Assembly (NCBI GenBank): GCA_013423325.1
Contig: BLJB01000015.1
Coordinates: 52,931-116,930, forward strand
Origin: Usnea hakonensis
Lineage: Eukaryota > Ascomycota > Lecanoromycetes > Lecanorales > Parmeliaceae
DNA length: 64,000 bases
Direction: 5' to 3'
Shown here: positions 30,873-43,566 of the stretch, piece by piece
How positions within the stretch are numbered: position 1 is the first letter of the stretch
How the letters are laid out: each line of letters opens with the position of its first letter
Notes under the pieces: generated by a model
Told to the model about the DNA's origin: nothing
The model's database searches: none
Seen by the model: only the letters and a program-made list of their open reading frames with translations
Program-made: the position numbers and the translations under genes

Positions 30873-33800
30873 ATGTCCCTACCTGCTTCCCCAAGCCGCT
30901 TTTCATCACGCCGCGACATTAGTACTACGCCTTCCAAAACAAAGGCCGTCGACGTCGGCAAACCACTCGGGATCTACGATACCAACTCGGTACGAGATCG
31001 AGTACGTCAATGGCAAGCCCAAGGGGGGGGCGTGATTACGGCAGATGATGTCGGCTTGGAAGAAAACCAGCAACTGGAGGGGCACGTTACGAAGAGCCAG
31101 ACGCCGCAAAAGGCAATTACGCCCAGAACTCCACCACGGAGAGAGAAAGAGAACGGTGAACACAGCCTGTCAAATAGAAGGAGCAGAAAGTCGGTAAAAG
31201 CAGATGGGGAAAAGAGAGAGCGTACCCGAAGTAGAAGCGCTCCGGCAAAGCGCGTGGTAAGTGATGGGCATTGGCGAAGAAAGAAAAGTCCACCGAAAAA
31301 TACAGCTACTTCCGAAACCCAGAAAGACACACCTCCAGTATTCCAACTACCAGACCAAGTCATTCCAGTGAAATCAACGCCACAGCTCAAGACACCTGAA
31401 AGGCCAAGGAGAGAAGGCAAGCCAGGAAACCCGAATAGAGAGAGCGTTAGCTGCGATGATGGTATTAGGATATACGCCACATCATCTGAATCGCGAAGGC
31501 ACTCAAGACAACATAAGCGACGAAAAAGTGGGCTCTCTGGGAGCAGACAAGGATTCGAGAGTGACGTTGAGGCTGCTAAAGCTAGTCCTGCTCATGAATC
31601 AACCGGACGCAGAGAGATCTCAATGCCGGAAGCATCTCGGCGAAAAAGCTCGTCCTGGGCTCAAGAAGATTTCGCAAAACATAAGCCGATGAGTCAAAAA
31701 GAAGATCCGGACGAGTTCCCTCGTTCTGCGAGAGGGGCAAGTTCAGATCAAGGACGCAGTGTTCTATCGCAGAAAGGCAATCTCTTGAGCCATGTCTTTG
31801 GCGACTCGAGGAACCTCTTTGTAAAGCAGGTACCGGACGCAATAGCTACCCCGAGGGTTCCAAGCATTGAGGCCTGGTTAGACGAAACTCCGGATCCTTT
31901 CCTTGACGCCGATGAGCCTTCACCCGACCTTATCCCACCCGACCTAATCCCACCCGACCTAATCCCGCCTTTAAACCCGTCAAGCAAGAAGAAGAAAGTG
32001 ACGCGAGAACCGCAGGTAAGGGAAGACCCAAATAGAATATGGGAAGCTTTGGACACAAAGGAAGGCACGAGACGAGCCGTACATGGAAGCAAGAGAAGAA
32101 ACAGGATTCCAAGTTCGGCTATCTACGAAGACAACCCTTTTCCAGCGGGCTTCGACTCCGACTCGGCGCTCTCTGGCTCGGGCAAAGGGACCACATCTGC
32201 GTCAAAGTTTGTGGACCTTGTCCAAGACGCAGAAGTGACTGTGTCGCCGTCGTCACTCAGAAGGCGCTCGGCAAAGAAAGGCGCAACTTCACCAGCCCGT
32301 GACCTACGAGAGTCGTCCACTCCGAAAGAGCTTAGAAGAGAAGACGATGTCGAGTCGACAATATCATCTAGTCATACCGTATCGTCCGTCGAAGGACCAG
32401 ACCCCCGCAACCCTCTCAAGCCTCCCGGATTAGACTTCAAGCGCCCCTTTCCTTCCACAGGAAAGCATCGTCTTTCCACTATTGCCTCTGTCGAGACTTT
32501 CAACACTAGGCAGGGTGCTTTGCCACCTTCCATCTCTGAGATTTCTAGACACACGACTCGTACGCCTTTTATTGGGGAAGACGCAGCTATTGACGAGGCA
32601 AGAGACCAATTCGATACGAATCCCTTGAAGCGAAAGAGCAGTCGTCTCACCAAACATGCCGATCTCATATCTGTCTTGTCATTACCAAAGGCGGGAAACA
32701 GAAGTATACAATCAGCTCGAAGCATTCGCACAAATCGAAGTCGTCTCGGTACTGCAACTATGGAGGACCTGATGCAAGAGCTAGCTACGGATGAGAGCAA
32801 GTACATGCGCGAGCTGCGCACTTTGGTCGATGGCGTCATTCCCGTTTTGTTGACCTGTGTTCTGTCAAAGTCAGATTCTGCTGTAGCAGCTGGCCTCTTC
32901 AATGCTTCAGCCCATGCTCACAAAGACCCAAATTTCACAAGGCCCATCATAGATATGGGTATCGCTCTCGAGCGCTTGAAAACATTGCACAGACGCATAC
33001 CACATGGGGAAGCTGCCGCTTTACTCACTTGGGCACATGGAGCTCAGAGAGTCTATGCAGAGTACTTAAAGGCTTGGCGCATGGGCTTCCAGGATGTTGT
33101 GGTCAACCTCGCTCCTGCTTCGGAGGGCAACTCCCAAAAGGTCGGCTCTCGAGACGTAAAGCCTAGGGAACTCGATGAGGGCTTACCAAGAAATGAAGAT
33201 GGGGATGTGGTCAATGGAGATGGTGAGAGAGTTGATGTTGCTTTCCTTCTGAAACGACCACTGGTCAGGCTCAAGTACCTAGCGAAGACGTTGAAGGGTA
33301 TCAATTTTATTAAGCCTTCAGCAGAAGCAGAAGCGCTGGCTACAAAATATCAGAAGCTTGTCGACGATGCTAGGCAGCGCTCGAACGAAGAACGGGCGCG
33401 CCTGGAAGACGAGGCGGCTTCCAACATTGATCCCACAAGGGCTCGAGACCCAAAATCTCTTGCCCCATTGAGTGGTGTTGCCATCGATAGAGCCTCCCGT
33501 GTTCGAGCTCGAGACCATTTCAACCTCGCTCTTCAGCATTCGAGTGGACAGCGTGTTGACTGTCGTGTCGAGCTTATCATTCGTGATGGCGCGTCTGACT
33601 GCGACGGCAGCGGAGATTTACTCATCTGTGAGGTTGATGGAACAGGTCGCTGGCTACTATTCCCGCCCGTTCAATTCGGACATGTATCTGCTCGGAATGG
33701 AGACTTAAAGGGCGAAATAGTTATCATGATTAGAGGAATTGATGGTCACGGTCTCGAGTGGCAAGAGCTTTTTTCGCTAAGATCTGAAGACGAACAGACA

Positions 33801-36419
33801 GGCTTTGAGTGGGTCCAAATGCTCGGTCTGACACCTGTACCTCCGAAAATCATGAGGTCTCAGAGTTTCTCTAATCGGCATCAGCGGTTCAAGCCCGAAT
33901 CAAATGCATCAGGCCTTGAGGCTCCGATCACCTCCAGCGCGCCCAGTAAGAGCAGGACACCGAGCCCAAGAGAAGTCGAGATCCCAATTGGCGAACAAGC
34001 TAAGGATTGTTCCAAGCCTTGGACAGAACCACCACCTTCCGGGGTCCCCGGCTCACCTATCTCCCCGTCCTCGCGAGAAAGAGTCAAGTTGCAGAGTCAT
34101 CTTCACAGCTTGTCTCCAATTACTCCATCAAGGTCACCCAACAACTATGTGGACCAGGTCACCGATCTCCGTTCGCTTCCTAGTCAAAGCCAGAACCGTA
34201 ACATGGCAGTCTCTGAACTGACTCCGCCACCGCGAAGCTTCAAGGAAGCGCTGGGCTTGTGCGGTACAAGCACCACCGTTGGACTCAAACGCGCCAGAGC
34301 TAAGAGGTTACCGAGGCATTCTAAGAGCTCACCATCTAGTCCGAAGTCGACGGATGTGGCCTTCGGCCACAGCGAGTCCCAAACGCCCACTTTAAACGCC
34401 GCTGCTATTCATAAACCAACAGCGGGTCCACGGCACAAATCACCACATAGATATGCCGACATGCGTTCATTGTCACCGGAGCCAGCTGATGATCACGAAG
34501 GCCTCAGCCGCGAGCCCAATAATAGTCAACGAAACGAAGATGTCCGGCCTTCTCATCATCGATCGCGATCATCAGTACCCTCAATGGAACTTCCGTGGAT
34601 TCCAAAAGCGCGGAAGAGCAGCCCACCCACAACGCCCGTAGCTGAACCGGAAGAGGAGCCGCACTGGCCAAAATCTTCTGCCTGGCCGGAGGCAGTATCC
34701 CCATCGAGATCAGCCAAGAAGCGCCCTGAATCCTCAAAAGTGGACGCCCCGCAAGCCTCTTCCCTGACCTCGGTGTCCCTACATAATTCGCCAAAGCTGG
34801 ACGAAGAGAAGACTCCGGTCCTCAGCAAGAGTCATTTCAAGCCAAGACGGTCCTCGTCACCCTTAAAGCATGAATACGAACCGTCAACGGCATCCGATAG
34901 TTCTTCTAGATCTGATACGTCCACTGTAGAGCACAATGAAGCCACGTCCGTTTCAGACTCGTCCGAGGACGAAGAATTGGAGGAAGGCGATGCTCCAACT
35001 CCTTTGATGCCTTTGAGGCCTTTGAAAGGTCTCACACACAAAAGAGTTTCTCCCGGGGCTTCTCTGCGTTCAAGTCCAGATGGCACTATCAAACCTTCGG
35101 AGTCGGCTTCTCAAGCCCCCTACAAGACGGTTCCGCTTCAACCCTCAAAGGCTTCAAAGACTATCGCCTCTATCTTTTCGTGGTCGGAAACAGGCTCCTG
35201 GCAAAGTCTACATCCCGATGAATGTAGCATCGTTATCACGCCTGGCCTTATCGAGGCTTATGAGATGTCTGCGGCTCATTCGAAAGATTCCCCGCTTTCT
35301 TCCTCCACTCCAGTCGTTGACATGGATGCTTTCTCTGACCTCCCATCCAGGGTGACGAGCCAGAATGACGAAGTCCAAGGACGCCGTCCTCTAGTTGGCC
35401 TGGGGCTGACTCCACTGGTTCCCCTCCGCCGTGGTACCGCCCTTGACATATCCATCAGGTCCCCCCCAACATCGAATTCCCAAATCACCTCAGGCAGCAA
35501 CATCATGTTCCGCTCCCGCAATGCAGAAGAGTGTGAGGCACTTTACGCTTTGATTAATCATTCGCGCATCAATAATCCCACATTTATTGCCCTTCAAAAT
35601 GCCAGGGGTTCCTATGTTTCTGGCACCCCGTTTTCGAATCGACGAGCTAGTATGAGTGTCAGCGGTTCGAGGTCTAGCTGGTTTGGCGGCTGGGGCCGCT
35701 CTTCCAGCTACCGTGCTAGCAGCGCCCCTACACCTAGCATTGCAGCGAGCGACAGCAGCATAGGCAGCATGTCGAGCGCTTTTTCGGCTCTCAAGCGTTT
35801 CAGCAGAGCCAGCGCTATGTTCAACATTTCACGCAGTACTATCACCTCTCGCGAAGGCAGTATCTATACGAGCTCTGACAATTCCGGTGGTAGTGGCACC
35901 AGCTCCCCTATCCCTCCAGGCATGGCCACTGCCGGGAAAGACGCGCCCATCGGCCTCAGCAACGCTAAGATTCGTCTTTACGTTCGCGAAACCGCGTCCA
36001 AGTGGCGTGACATGGGCTCTGCACGATTAACCATCATGAAACCTGAAAGCGTCAATGTCGGACAGGAAGGCCGACCGATGAGTAGTCCGCAGCAAGATCT
36101 TAGCGAGAAGAGAATCTTAGTGCATGGAAAGACGAAAGGAGAGATTTTGTTAGATGTACAGTTGGGAGAGAGCCGTTTCGAAAGGGTGGCAAGGACGGGC
36201 ATCGCCTTGAGCGTATGGGAGGACGTGGTCGGGCCGAATGGAGAGGTCGGCGTTGTTGGCGCTGTTGGTGGGGTGGGAGGTGGCAGGGCCACGGTCTATA
36301 TGATCCAAGTATGTCTGATCAAAACATTGGTCAAATTGTCGCGCTGATTTTTCCACCAGATGAAGAGTGAAGCCGAAACAGCATACACATTCTCTATTGT
36401 GGGAAAGCTGAGGTATTAA
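30873..36419 (+). CDS. Large RhoGEF-like protein (Dbl homology domain)
   Basis: Exons 30873..36308 and 36360..36419 (1831 aa). The last intron (51 bp) is supported because it continues ATVYMIQ into MKSEAETAYTFSIVGKLRY. The first 600 residues are disordered, Ser/Arg/Lys-rich, and contain a PPDLI tandem repeat near residue 350. At about 628-880 a DH domain starts with MEDLMQELATDESKYMRELR, the hallmark helix of Dbl GEFs, and includes an LTWAHGAQRVYAEYLKAWR segment. A PH-like segment follows at about 910-1010 (LLICEVDGTGRWLLFPPV). A second disordered Ser/Pro-rich stretch runs to about 1430. A C-terminal PH-like region (WQSLHPDECSIVITPGLIEAYEM) and a region ending in a Gly/Val-rich beta stretch follow. 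It should activate a Rho-type GTPase in polarity or wall growth. The specific GTPase is unknown. Confidence 0.82.
31926..31972 (+). repeat. Short 15-bp tandem repeat in the RhoGEF-like gene
   Basis: About three copies of a CCACCCGACCTAATC-like unit encode consecutive PPDLI pentapeptides. The change between copies is one or two bases. A proline-rich pentapeptide repeat in a disordered region could act as a docking motif. Confidence 0.8.
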
Positions 36420-38078
36420 GACGTCATGTTATTGCTGTACAAAACGTCCTTCGTTCAATTAGACCCAAGAGGAGCCGGCGCATATTGTTTGGCAGGACTG
36501 CTCAGTCTTCCTGATGTGTACTCCCGAAGTACACTGTTGACTCGGTTGTATATTAGTGCACGGTGGTTGCGAAAATTCAGTCTATATAAAAAGGTAATTG
36601 AATGGTACCACCCGAAATAGATGAATCCTTGAGGCAGACTCGCAACCGGAAGATATTATTACATCTAGAAGGACATTTTCGAACTACAGCAAACGTTCCC
36701 TTCCGGCTCCTAGGCATATTATGAGCATGGAAAAAAAACAGAGATGGCTATCGGTGTGTTTGAATTACAACACAGTTGGCATTGTAAAGCCCATGGTGGC
36801 ATTTTCAACAGGTAGGTAGCCAATAAGCACATGGGATTTTGGAGGAAAGAGAGTATATCAAGGACCGTCTGGCTACTGTGGAGATAGGACTGGTCCGGAA
36901 AAAGCGAGTGATTTGGGAGGTTGAAGACATCATGTCCTAAGTCGGGATAGATTCGTGCGGGACCACTTTCGAAGCACGAGGAAGTACTTTATGTGGCGGA
37001 CTTGAGTTGATATCTGTAGCCAATCAGAAAATTCCAATCATTAAAGTACTTACTATCGTTAGATAAATCCTTTCAGACCTTTACCCATCAAATATTACAT
37101 AGCTTCTTTATCTTAAGTTCCTTTACATCTTTGAGATGATTCTTTCGAGGTGAAGCAATATCAAATCCGGTACTTACCTAATACCTTACTTACCTTACGG
37201 AACGTGTACCCGAACTTAGCGTGCTACCCATCTTTACTCCGAGGTCGGTACTGTATAGAGATAATGTTTATGTAAAAAACAATAAAGAATATTACTATCG
37301 TATTAGTATAGAGCGTAAAGCCCAATTTTGTAGCCCTAATTTTTTAATGAGGTGTGTACTTATCTCCGCTCTGAACTTTGTTTTGACTCTAACCAGGCCT
37401 AGATTCATCCTTACTTAGTCCCATGAACCACGGACCATGTCGCACGTGTCAACGATATGCCCGAAGGTTTGGATATTTATTTTTCTAAATCCTTCATCCG
37501 CGTTTCATCAAGCATACATTGGCTTTTCATCTTTCAGCATTCGCCACTCAGCCTAATACCGGAACACCTCATGGAAGAGCAAGTGAAAGGGTTTACTCCT
37601 TTGAAGATCAATTGCCGAGGATTTAGATGTTTAGGGGGACTAGGGGGGATTGCTTACCGTGCCGTGTCCGACGAATCAGGAAGTGCTTCAGCCCTGCGAC
37701 CTTCATAAGTTTACATGGTGTGAACTACCTACCTTACCGTTAAACCCATGAAATGAATTGAAATCACGGTTCTTCTGACAAAGCGCTAACCGAATGTGGG
37801 AAGGAAGGCAGTAAGTATGAAGACTGAAGCAAGCTTTTCAATTTTCGTGGCGTACTTTATTCTGTCAGTGACGCACCACCCAGAAGCACGCACCGTTTCA
37901 TCATTGAATAAAGTAAGGTAGAAAATAAAAATAATTTACCACCAAAGACCTCACAATCGAAACCCTCACTGGCAACCTTCTACCCGTCGCTACCTCTTCT
38001 CAAACCCAAAATTCGTCTCCCTTTCTTCTACTGTATTATTGATAGTTCCTTCGCTGCTCCAGCTGTCCATACTTCTTC
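36420..38078. other. Intergenic region
   Basis: About 1.66 kb with no supported gene. It is AT-rich with several AGGTA/TACCTTAC words at 37170-37200. The final 100 bases are C/T-rich leader of the aquaporin gene. Confidence 0.55.
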
Positions 38079-39392
38079 ATGCAGAACCCTCTTCGCCGCC
38101 CAAATGGCGATCGGCCGCCCCCAAGAGACCGGGACGTAGAGCGTGGCAAGACCAGTGATCCTGGCTATCTGAACAAAGATGTCAGAGGGCATTTGGTCGC
38201 CATGTCGGGGGAATTTGTCGGCACCTTCATGTTCCTCTACTTTGCCTTCGCTGCCACGCAAATTGCAAGTACGTTAGAACCCGGGGCCCACATCTCCCTT
38301 TCCGAGAATTATCAGCCTTGATATCAATCTATCGATTCCGAATCAAACCCAAAAAAATGGTGCACGCACGGACAGAAATCACTGACCCGAGTGTCCCACC
38401 AGACACAATTGACAATGGCCCTCCCACGGTCGACAAACTACTTTTCATCAGCCTCGGCTTTGGCTTTTCCCTTGCTGTCACTGCTTGGGTCTTTTACAGA
38501 ATAAGCGGTGGACTATTCAATCCCGCAGTGACACTTGGTATGGTGTAAGATACTGCTCCACCCTTCTAATTTGCCACTAGAAGCATATGCTGACCTATCA
38601 AACAACCAGCATAACAGGGACTCTGCCAGCACTCCGTGGTGCTCTGCTTTTTCCAGCCCAGATGCTTGGGGGGATGGTGGTGAGTCGCGAGGCCTGCTTT
38701 CCCATCGAAATGATTGTTACGCTTTGGACCTTGGACCTATCTTGCAACCCGTGCTCACTTTACCTAGAAGCCATATTGACTTTGAAACGTGCAGGCAGCA
38801 GCCCTTGTCCGATGCATGTTTCCTGGTACACCTGCGTTTAACACAACTTTGACCAATGGTACATCTATCGCCCAGGGTGTATTCATCGAAATGTTCTTGA
38901 CGGCAGAACTTGTCTTCACCGTGTTGATGTTGGCCGCCGAAAAGAGCAAAGCCACTTACATCGCTCCCGGTAGGTGCTATCCATGGAGCTAAACGCATAC
39001 TGTATCCCCCTGATTACTTGTGCCCATTTTCGCCCATAGAAGCTGCTGATTCTGACGATTGCAATAGTGGGCATTGGGCTTGCACTATTTGTGGCGGAAC
39101 TTGCAGGTACGTTGGGTCACTAGAACAGGATGTGAGGTGTGAACAATCGCTGACGTAAGTTGCAGGTGTATATTTTACCGGAGGCTCTCTAAATCCTACT
39201 CGCTCCTTCGGTCCGTGTGTTGCCTCTAGGAGTTTCCCAGGTTACCATTGGATATACTGGATTGGGCCGTTCTTGGGTGCCCTGATCTCTGGCGGATACT
39301 ACAGATTTGTTAAGTTCAATAATTATGAGGAGGCAAACCCTGGGCAGGACGCTTCGGACCAGCCGCAAGACACCCAGACCAAGGACAAATGA
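38079..39392 (+). CDS. Aquaporin / MIP-family channel
   Basis: Six exons, 38079..38268, 38403..38544, 38610..38679, 38795..38969, 39068..39106 and 39166..39392, give 280 aa. The six-helix MIP fold is visible: GEFVGTFMFLYFAFAATQIA (helix 1), LLFISLGFGFSLAVTAWVF (helix 2), FNPAVTLG (first pore motif), LLFPAQMLGGMVAAALV (helix 3), IEMFLTAELVFTVLMLA (helix 4), GIGLALFVAELAGVYFTGG (helix 5) and HWIYWIGPFLGALISGGYY (helix 6). The second pore motif reads LNPTRSFGP, with Thr instead of the usual Ala of NPA. The arginine of the selectivity filter is kept. It is a plasma or organellar membrane channel for water and perhaps small solutes. The acceptor of intron 1 could alternatively be at 38376, adding nine residues in frame. 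Confidence 0.9.
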
Positions 39393-39815
39393 AGTGGGCC
39401 GAATATGAGGGATTGATCAATTTACGTCTCGCCAAACGAGGGATTTTTTCTATTAGAATTTGGGATATATATATTTCCTACAAACATGTCCAATATTGGC
39501 CATATAATTCGATTCAAACTCGTCCTTCGTCTCATATCTTAATCGTCTCTGCATTTGACAGCGGTCTGTCGTCCAGCGGGTGATGTTTGAGGGGGGGACG
39601 TAATTCTGACGGCGCAGTTGGGAAAAGGAGGATAAACTTAGACTAGAACAACGTTCATGGCGCTTTACTACGGTCGATAGCTTTACGCGTGCTACAAGAG
39701 GATTTGATTTCCTAGGATGTCCCGGACAGCTCAGGCTTTGCAAAGTTCAATGCTCGTATAAAGCCTTTTTGAGCAGCATTTACACGTGCAACTTGACGCA
39801 CTTAGTGCCTCAATT

Positions 39816-40223
39816 TAGCATGCTCAAAAAAAAGTAGATTTCTTGGCACATACACCTGATGCACCAACCCCCTAATTCATAAAAAAAATTGAAGCCTTAA
39901 TTCGGTATATATAGGCTAGTTGAGGTGTTATAGGCTACCTACTATGACTATTGATGACGCTAGCGGTTTTATGGCCTCGGAGCTTCTAAAGTCGTACTGG
40001 AAACCCTCTGTAGTAGCCGGATGCGGCGTTATTTTCGGTTCTTTCGGAAGCTGTTTGAGGGTGATTTCGGTGGATTTTTGGCCTTTGTAATTGAGAAAAG
40101 TGGATATAATAAGAAAGCTATAGAGTACTTCCGTCACTGTATAGGAAGGTATTTCTATGTGAATTAGGGGGTTGGTGTATCAGGTGTGTGTGCCAAGAAA
40201 TCTACTTTTTTTTGAGCATGCTA
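39816..40223. mobile_element. MITE-like element with 62-bp terminal inverted repeats
   Basis: 39818-39879 and 40160-40221 are reverse complements with two mismatches. Both termini read GCATGCTC, and TA flanks each end (39816-39817 and 40222-40223), as expected for Tc1/mariner target duplication. Total length is 404 bp. The interior has no transposase, only a 69-codon minus-strand frame (39928-40137) with no recognisable domain. It lies between the aquaporin and rdh54. Its two arms are nearly identical, so it is fairly recent or conserved by selection on the hairpin. Confidence 0.88.
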
Positions 40224-40509
40224 AATGCTCATGGCGATTGGCGCCGCAGTCCATTAAAGAGACAATGCTTCCACAACGTGTGGAGGGAATAATGTTTTAA
40301 CATAGAACATTCAAAATCTATTCCTCGCTGCTGTACTCAATGAGCCAGGCGTGTTTGATATGTATGGCTGATCAGCTGATGTCGTGTCGAGATTTAACGC
40401 GGCCGCGTCTCAATGACGTCAGTCACCTACCAAAGATCTAAGATTTCCAACATTCGACCTCCACTTCGACGAGACTTCGGACTGGGACACATGACATGGA
40501 GATTACAGA

Positions 40510-43323
40510 ATGACTGGAAGGCCATTTCGAACTCCCTTCCTCAGACGAGCGGAGGACTCTGGGCACGAGGACCGAGTCTTGGAGCCGCAAGCAAAAAAAC
40601 GTCGCATCGGTAGCGACAAAGAGGAGGATGTAAAGACGAAACCGCCCAAATTGGTCTTCAAAACTCCAGGACTATCCTCCTTTCCACGCAAGCCACTGTC
40701 AGCTATTGCAAACCCCGCAGAAGGCACCGAGCCTCTTCATGGAGAGCTCGAGAGCTTTTACAATGTTCTGTGGTACGTACCTCTTCGTGATGAACGCACT
40801 CATCGCTGACGACTTTTCCTGTACAGGCGAAGATATACGACCAAGAAACACAAGACATGGGACGGTGACGGAGTGCTGCGAGTCACTGGCGGGTACGCCC
40901 ATCTCCAAGACGTCTCCGGACGTGACATGGGAAGAACTCCTTGCGATTCCCCTCTCCTTCCTGGCTCGCAGCTTTCTGTAGGGGGAAAAGAGATAGAAGT
41001 CGATTGCATCGTCTCAAAAAAGGCTTTCTTGGCCCGTCGACCATTCCTCGAGTCAAGCATCGCCAAGGCTGCCCCAAACCCCAAACAAGTCCCTCAGCCG
41101 AATTCAAGGGTGAGGCCGGACTATGGGGCGGCCTCTTTTCCGGCGAGCGAGGAACCCAAAAGGCCGCTCCATTTGGCTGCGCCGAGAAGTTTAGCAACCC
41201 AGGCAATGTTCAAGAACCCGTTGCTTTCAAGTACTGTGTTGCCAAAGCAGGAACCTAAAGAGCCAACACCGCGCCATGATCCTACCGCACCGCAAGCAAT
41301 AGTAATGAAGCGCCCTAAGATCGTGCCGCAAGGGAAACGTGTAGTTGACGTTGTGATTGACCCTCTTCTCGCGCGACATCTACGGGAACATCAACGCGAG
41401 GGTGTCAAATTCATGTACGAGTGTGTGATGGGCATGCGTGACTTTGATGGTCAGGGTGCAATTCTAGCCGACGAGATGGGCTTGGGCAAATCTCTACAGA
41501 CTATTGCACTCCTGTGGACATTACTGAAGCAGAATCCAATCTGCGAGGGTCCACTCGATCCACCGCCTGTCATCAGAAAAGCGTTGGTTGTGTGCCCTGT
41601 CACTCTGATCAACAACTGGCGCAAAGAATTCCGCAAATGGCTTGGGACTGATAGACTCGGTGTCTACGTCTTTGACGATAGCAAGAAGCGTATTACTGAG
41701 TTCACTCATGGCAAATCGTATCCCATTGGGATAATAGGGTATGAAAAGCTAAGGATTGTAGCCGAGGATCTCAAGAAGGGTCACGGGATCGATATTGTGG
41801 TCGCTGATGAGGGCCACCGTCTAAAAACCGCCAAAAACAAGAGCGCGCAAGCCATCAGATCTTTGAATACCTCAAGGAGAGTTATCCTGTCCGGGACTCC
41901 TATTCAGAACGATCTAAGCGAATTCTTTATAATGGTTGATTTTGTTAACCCTGACTTATTGGGATCATTCAAGACATTTACCAAGGAATTCGAAGTTCCG
42001 ATCGTGAAAAGCAGACAGCCAAGCGCTTTGAAAAAAGATGTCGAGAAAGGCGAAGCAAGAAGCGAAGATTTAGCTTCACTGACCAGCATGTTCATACTTC
42101 GCCGGACCGCTAACGTACTTTCCAAATATTTGCCGTCAAAGACGGAGTACGTCCTCTTATGCCGCCCAACCGCGGCTCAGGCGTCGACCTACCAGCGTGT
42201 ACTCGCTTGCCCTGCCTTCCAAGGGGCGTTGGGAAGCTCAGAAGCCTCACTCCAGCTCATCACTGTCCTGAAGAAGGTCTGTAACAGCCCGTCATTGCTT
42301 AATCGTCAGAGCCTTTCAGATCCTTCGGTGGCGGTGAGCCCTTTGACCGCTGCACTCCTGGCCACTATTCCTCCACATCTTCTTCGCACCAACGCTGGTA
42401 GTACCAAATTACGGGTTCTGGATCAACTCTTGCACAACCTCCGAACTACCACCTCAGAGAAGATAGTCCTCGTCTCCAATTACACCGCGACCCTCAGCGT
42501 TCTGCAAACCCTTCTTACCTCACTCTCCTATCCTTACCTCCGCCTTGACGGCTCCACTCCCTCGTCCAAACGCCAAGAACTCGTCGACACGTTCAACTGC
42601 TCCCCAGCGTCTGAGTGTTTTGCGTTCCTCTTGTCGGCTAAATCTGGAGGGGTTGGCCTCAATTTGGTCGGCGCCTCCCGCCTCGTACTATTCGACGTAG
42701 ATTGGAACCCTGCCACCGATCTGCAGGCAATGGCGAGGATCCATCGCGACGGACAAAAGAGGCCTTGTGTAATCTATCGCTTTGTCATGGCCGGTGGACT
42801 GGACGAGAAGATCTGGCAAAGGCAGACTACAAAGTTGGGCCTGGCTAGCAACATCATGGACCAAACCGGCGGCACCAGTAATTTCACAAAGGAAGAACTT
42901 AAGGACCTTTTCAGACTCGATGAAGGTTCGTCATGTCAGACCCATGATCTGCTCGGCTGTGGCTGCGAGGGGCGAGGTGTAACGGCCTCTTTCCCCGTCG
43001 ATGGAGAGCCAGTCGCAACCTTGGACAGCGACGATGAAATTAGCGGGGAGGATAGGCCGGACCTTCCTCGGCTTATCCAGGCAAACAAAATTGACATGGA
43101 AGATCAGGAACGGAAGATAAAAGGAAATGCTCGTGCTTCACGAAATCAGAAGGATGGTGCGAAGATGGACTCGCTGATGGCTTACTCACACATTGACACT
43201 TCAAAGTTTTCGAGGGAAGACGATGAAGATATGGAGGCTTTGATTTCCGATCAGGTTTTGCTCAGTGTACTAAAAGATGAGGGCAATAGGGTCTCATTCG
43301 TTTTTGCCAAGACATCTGGCTAA
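40510..43323 (+). CDS. rdh54: Rad54-family DNA translocase Rdh54/Tid1 (RAD54B-like)
   Basis: Exons 40510..40772 and 40827..43323 (919 aa). The N-terminal FYNVLWRRYTTKKHKTWDGD segment, which spans the intron, resembles the RAD54B/Rdh54 N-terminus rather than Rad54. The Snf2 ATPase core follows: ILADEMGLGKSLQTI (Walker A, about 300), VVADEGHRLK (Walker B DEGH, about 414), LSGTPIQND (motif III), LDGSTPSSKRQELVD (motif V region), LSAKSGGVGLNLVGA and QAMARIHRDGQKRP (motif VI). A Cys/His-containing segment, CQTHDLLGCGCEG, lies near 870. Rdh54 removes Rad51 from double-stranded DNA and assists Dmc1 and Rad51 in mitotic and meiotic recombination. Length is close to yeast Rdh54. All ATPase motifs are intact. 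Confidence 0.92.
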
Positions 43324-43566
43324 GTCGTGTGAGACCAACGGAATGGACTAAGGTACAGTTGGCATTTAACTCGGCGCTTAAGAATCGATTGCGTATCCAT
43401 GAGCTTGGGTTTAAGGCGTTTTAGAAGGCTAAAGCCTGTGGCAGTGAGCTCTCTAGAGCATAGAGGACGTACTCATATAGCAACCGATGGATGAATAGCT
43501 TCTCATCAGATTTGACGGGGTTAGTGTCGAATCCTTTCAGCTGAGAGCATCTCCTCCCCTTTTGTT
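43324..43566. other. Convergent 3' intergenic region
   Basis: About 240 bp between the convergent rdh54 and nrde2 stop codons. I see no gene. Confidence 0.6.

Noticed and set aside
31007..31480. 157-codon minus-strand frame inside the RhoGEF-like gene
   Set aside because: It is a shadow of the Arg/Ser/Lys-rich coding strand.
39928..40137. 69-codon frame inside the MITE as a transposase
   Set aside because: It is far too short and has no DDE/D or DNA-binding motif.
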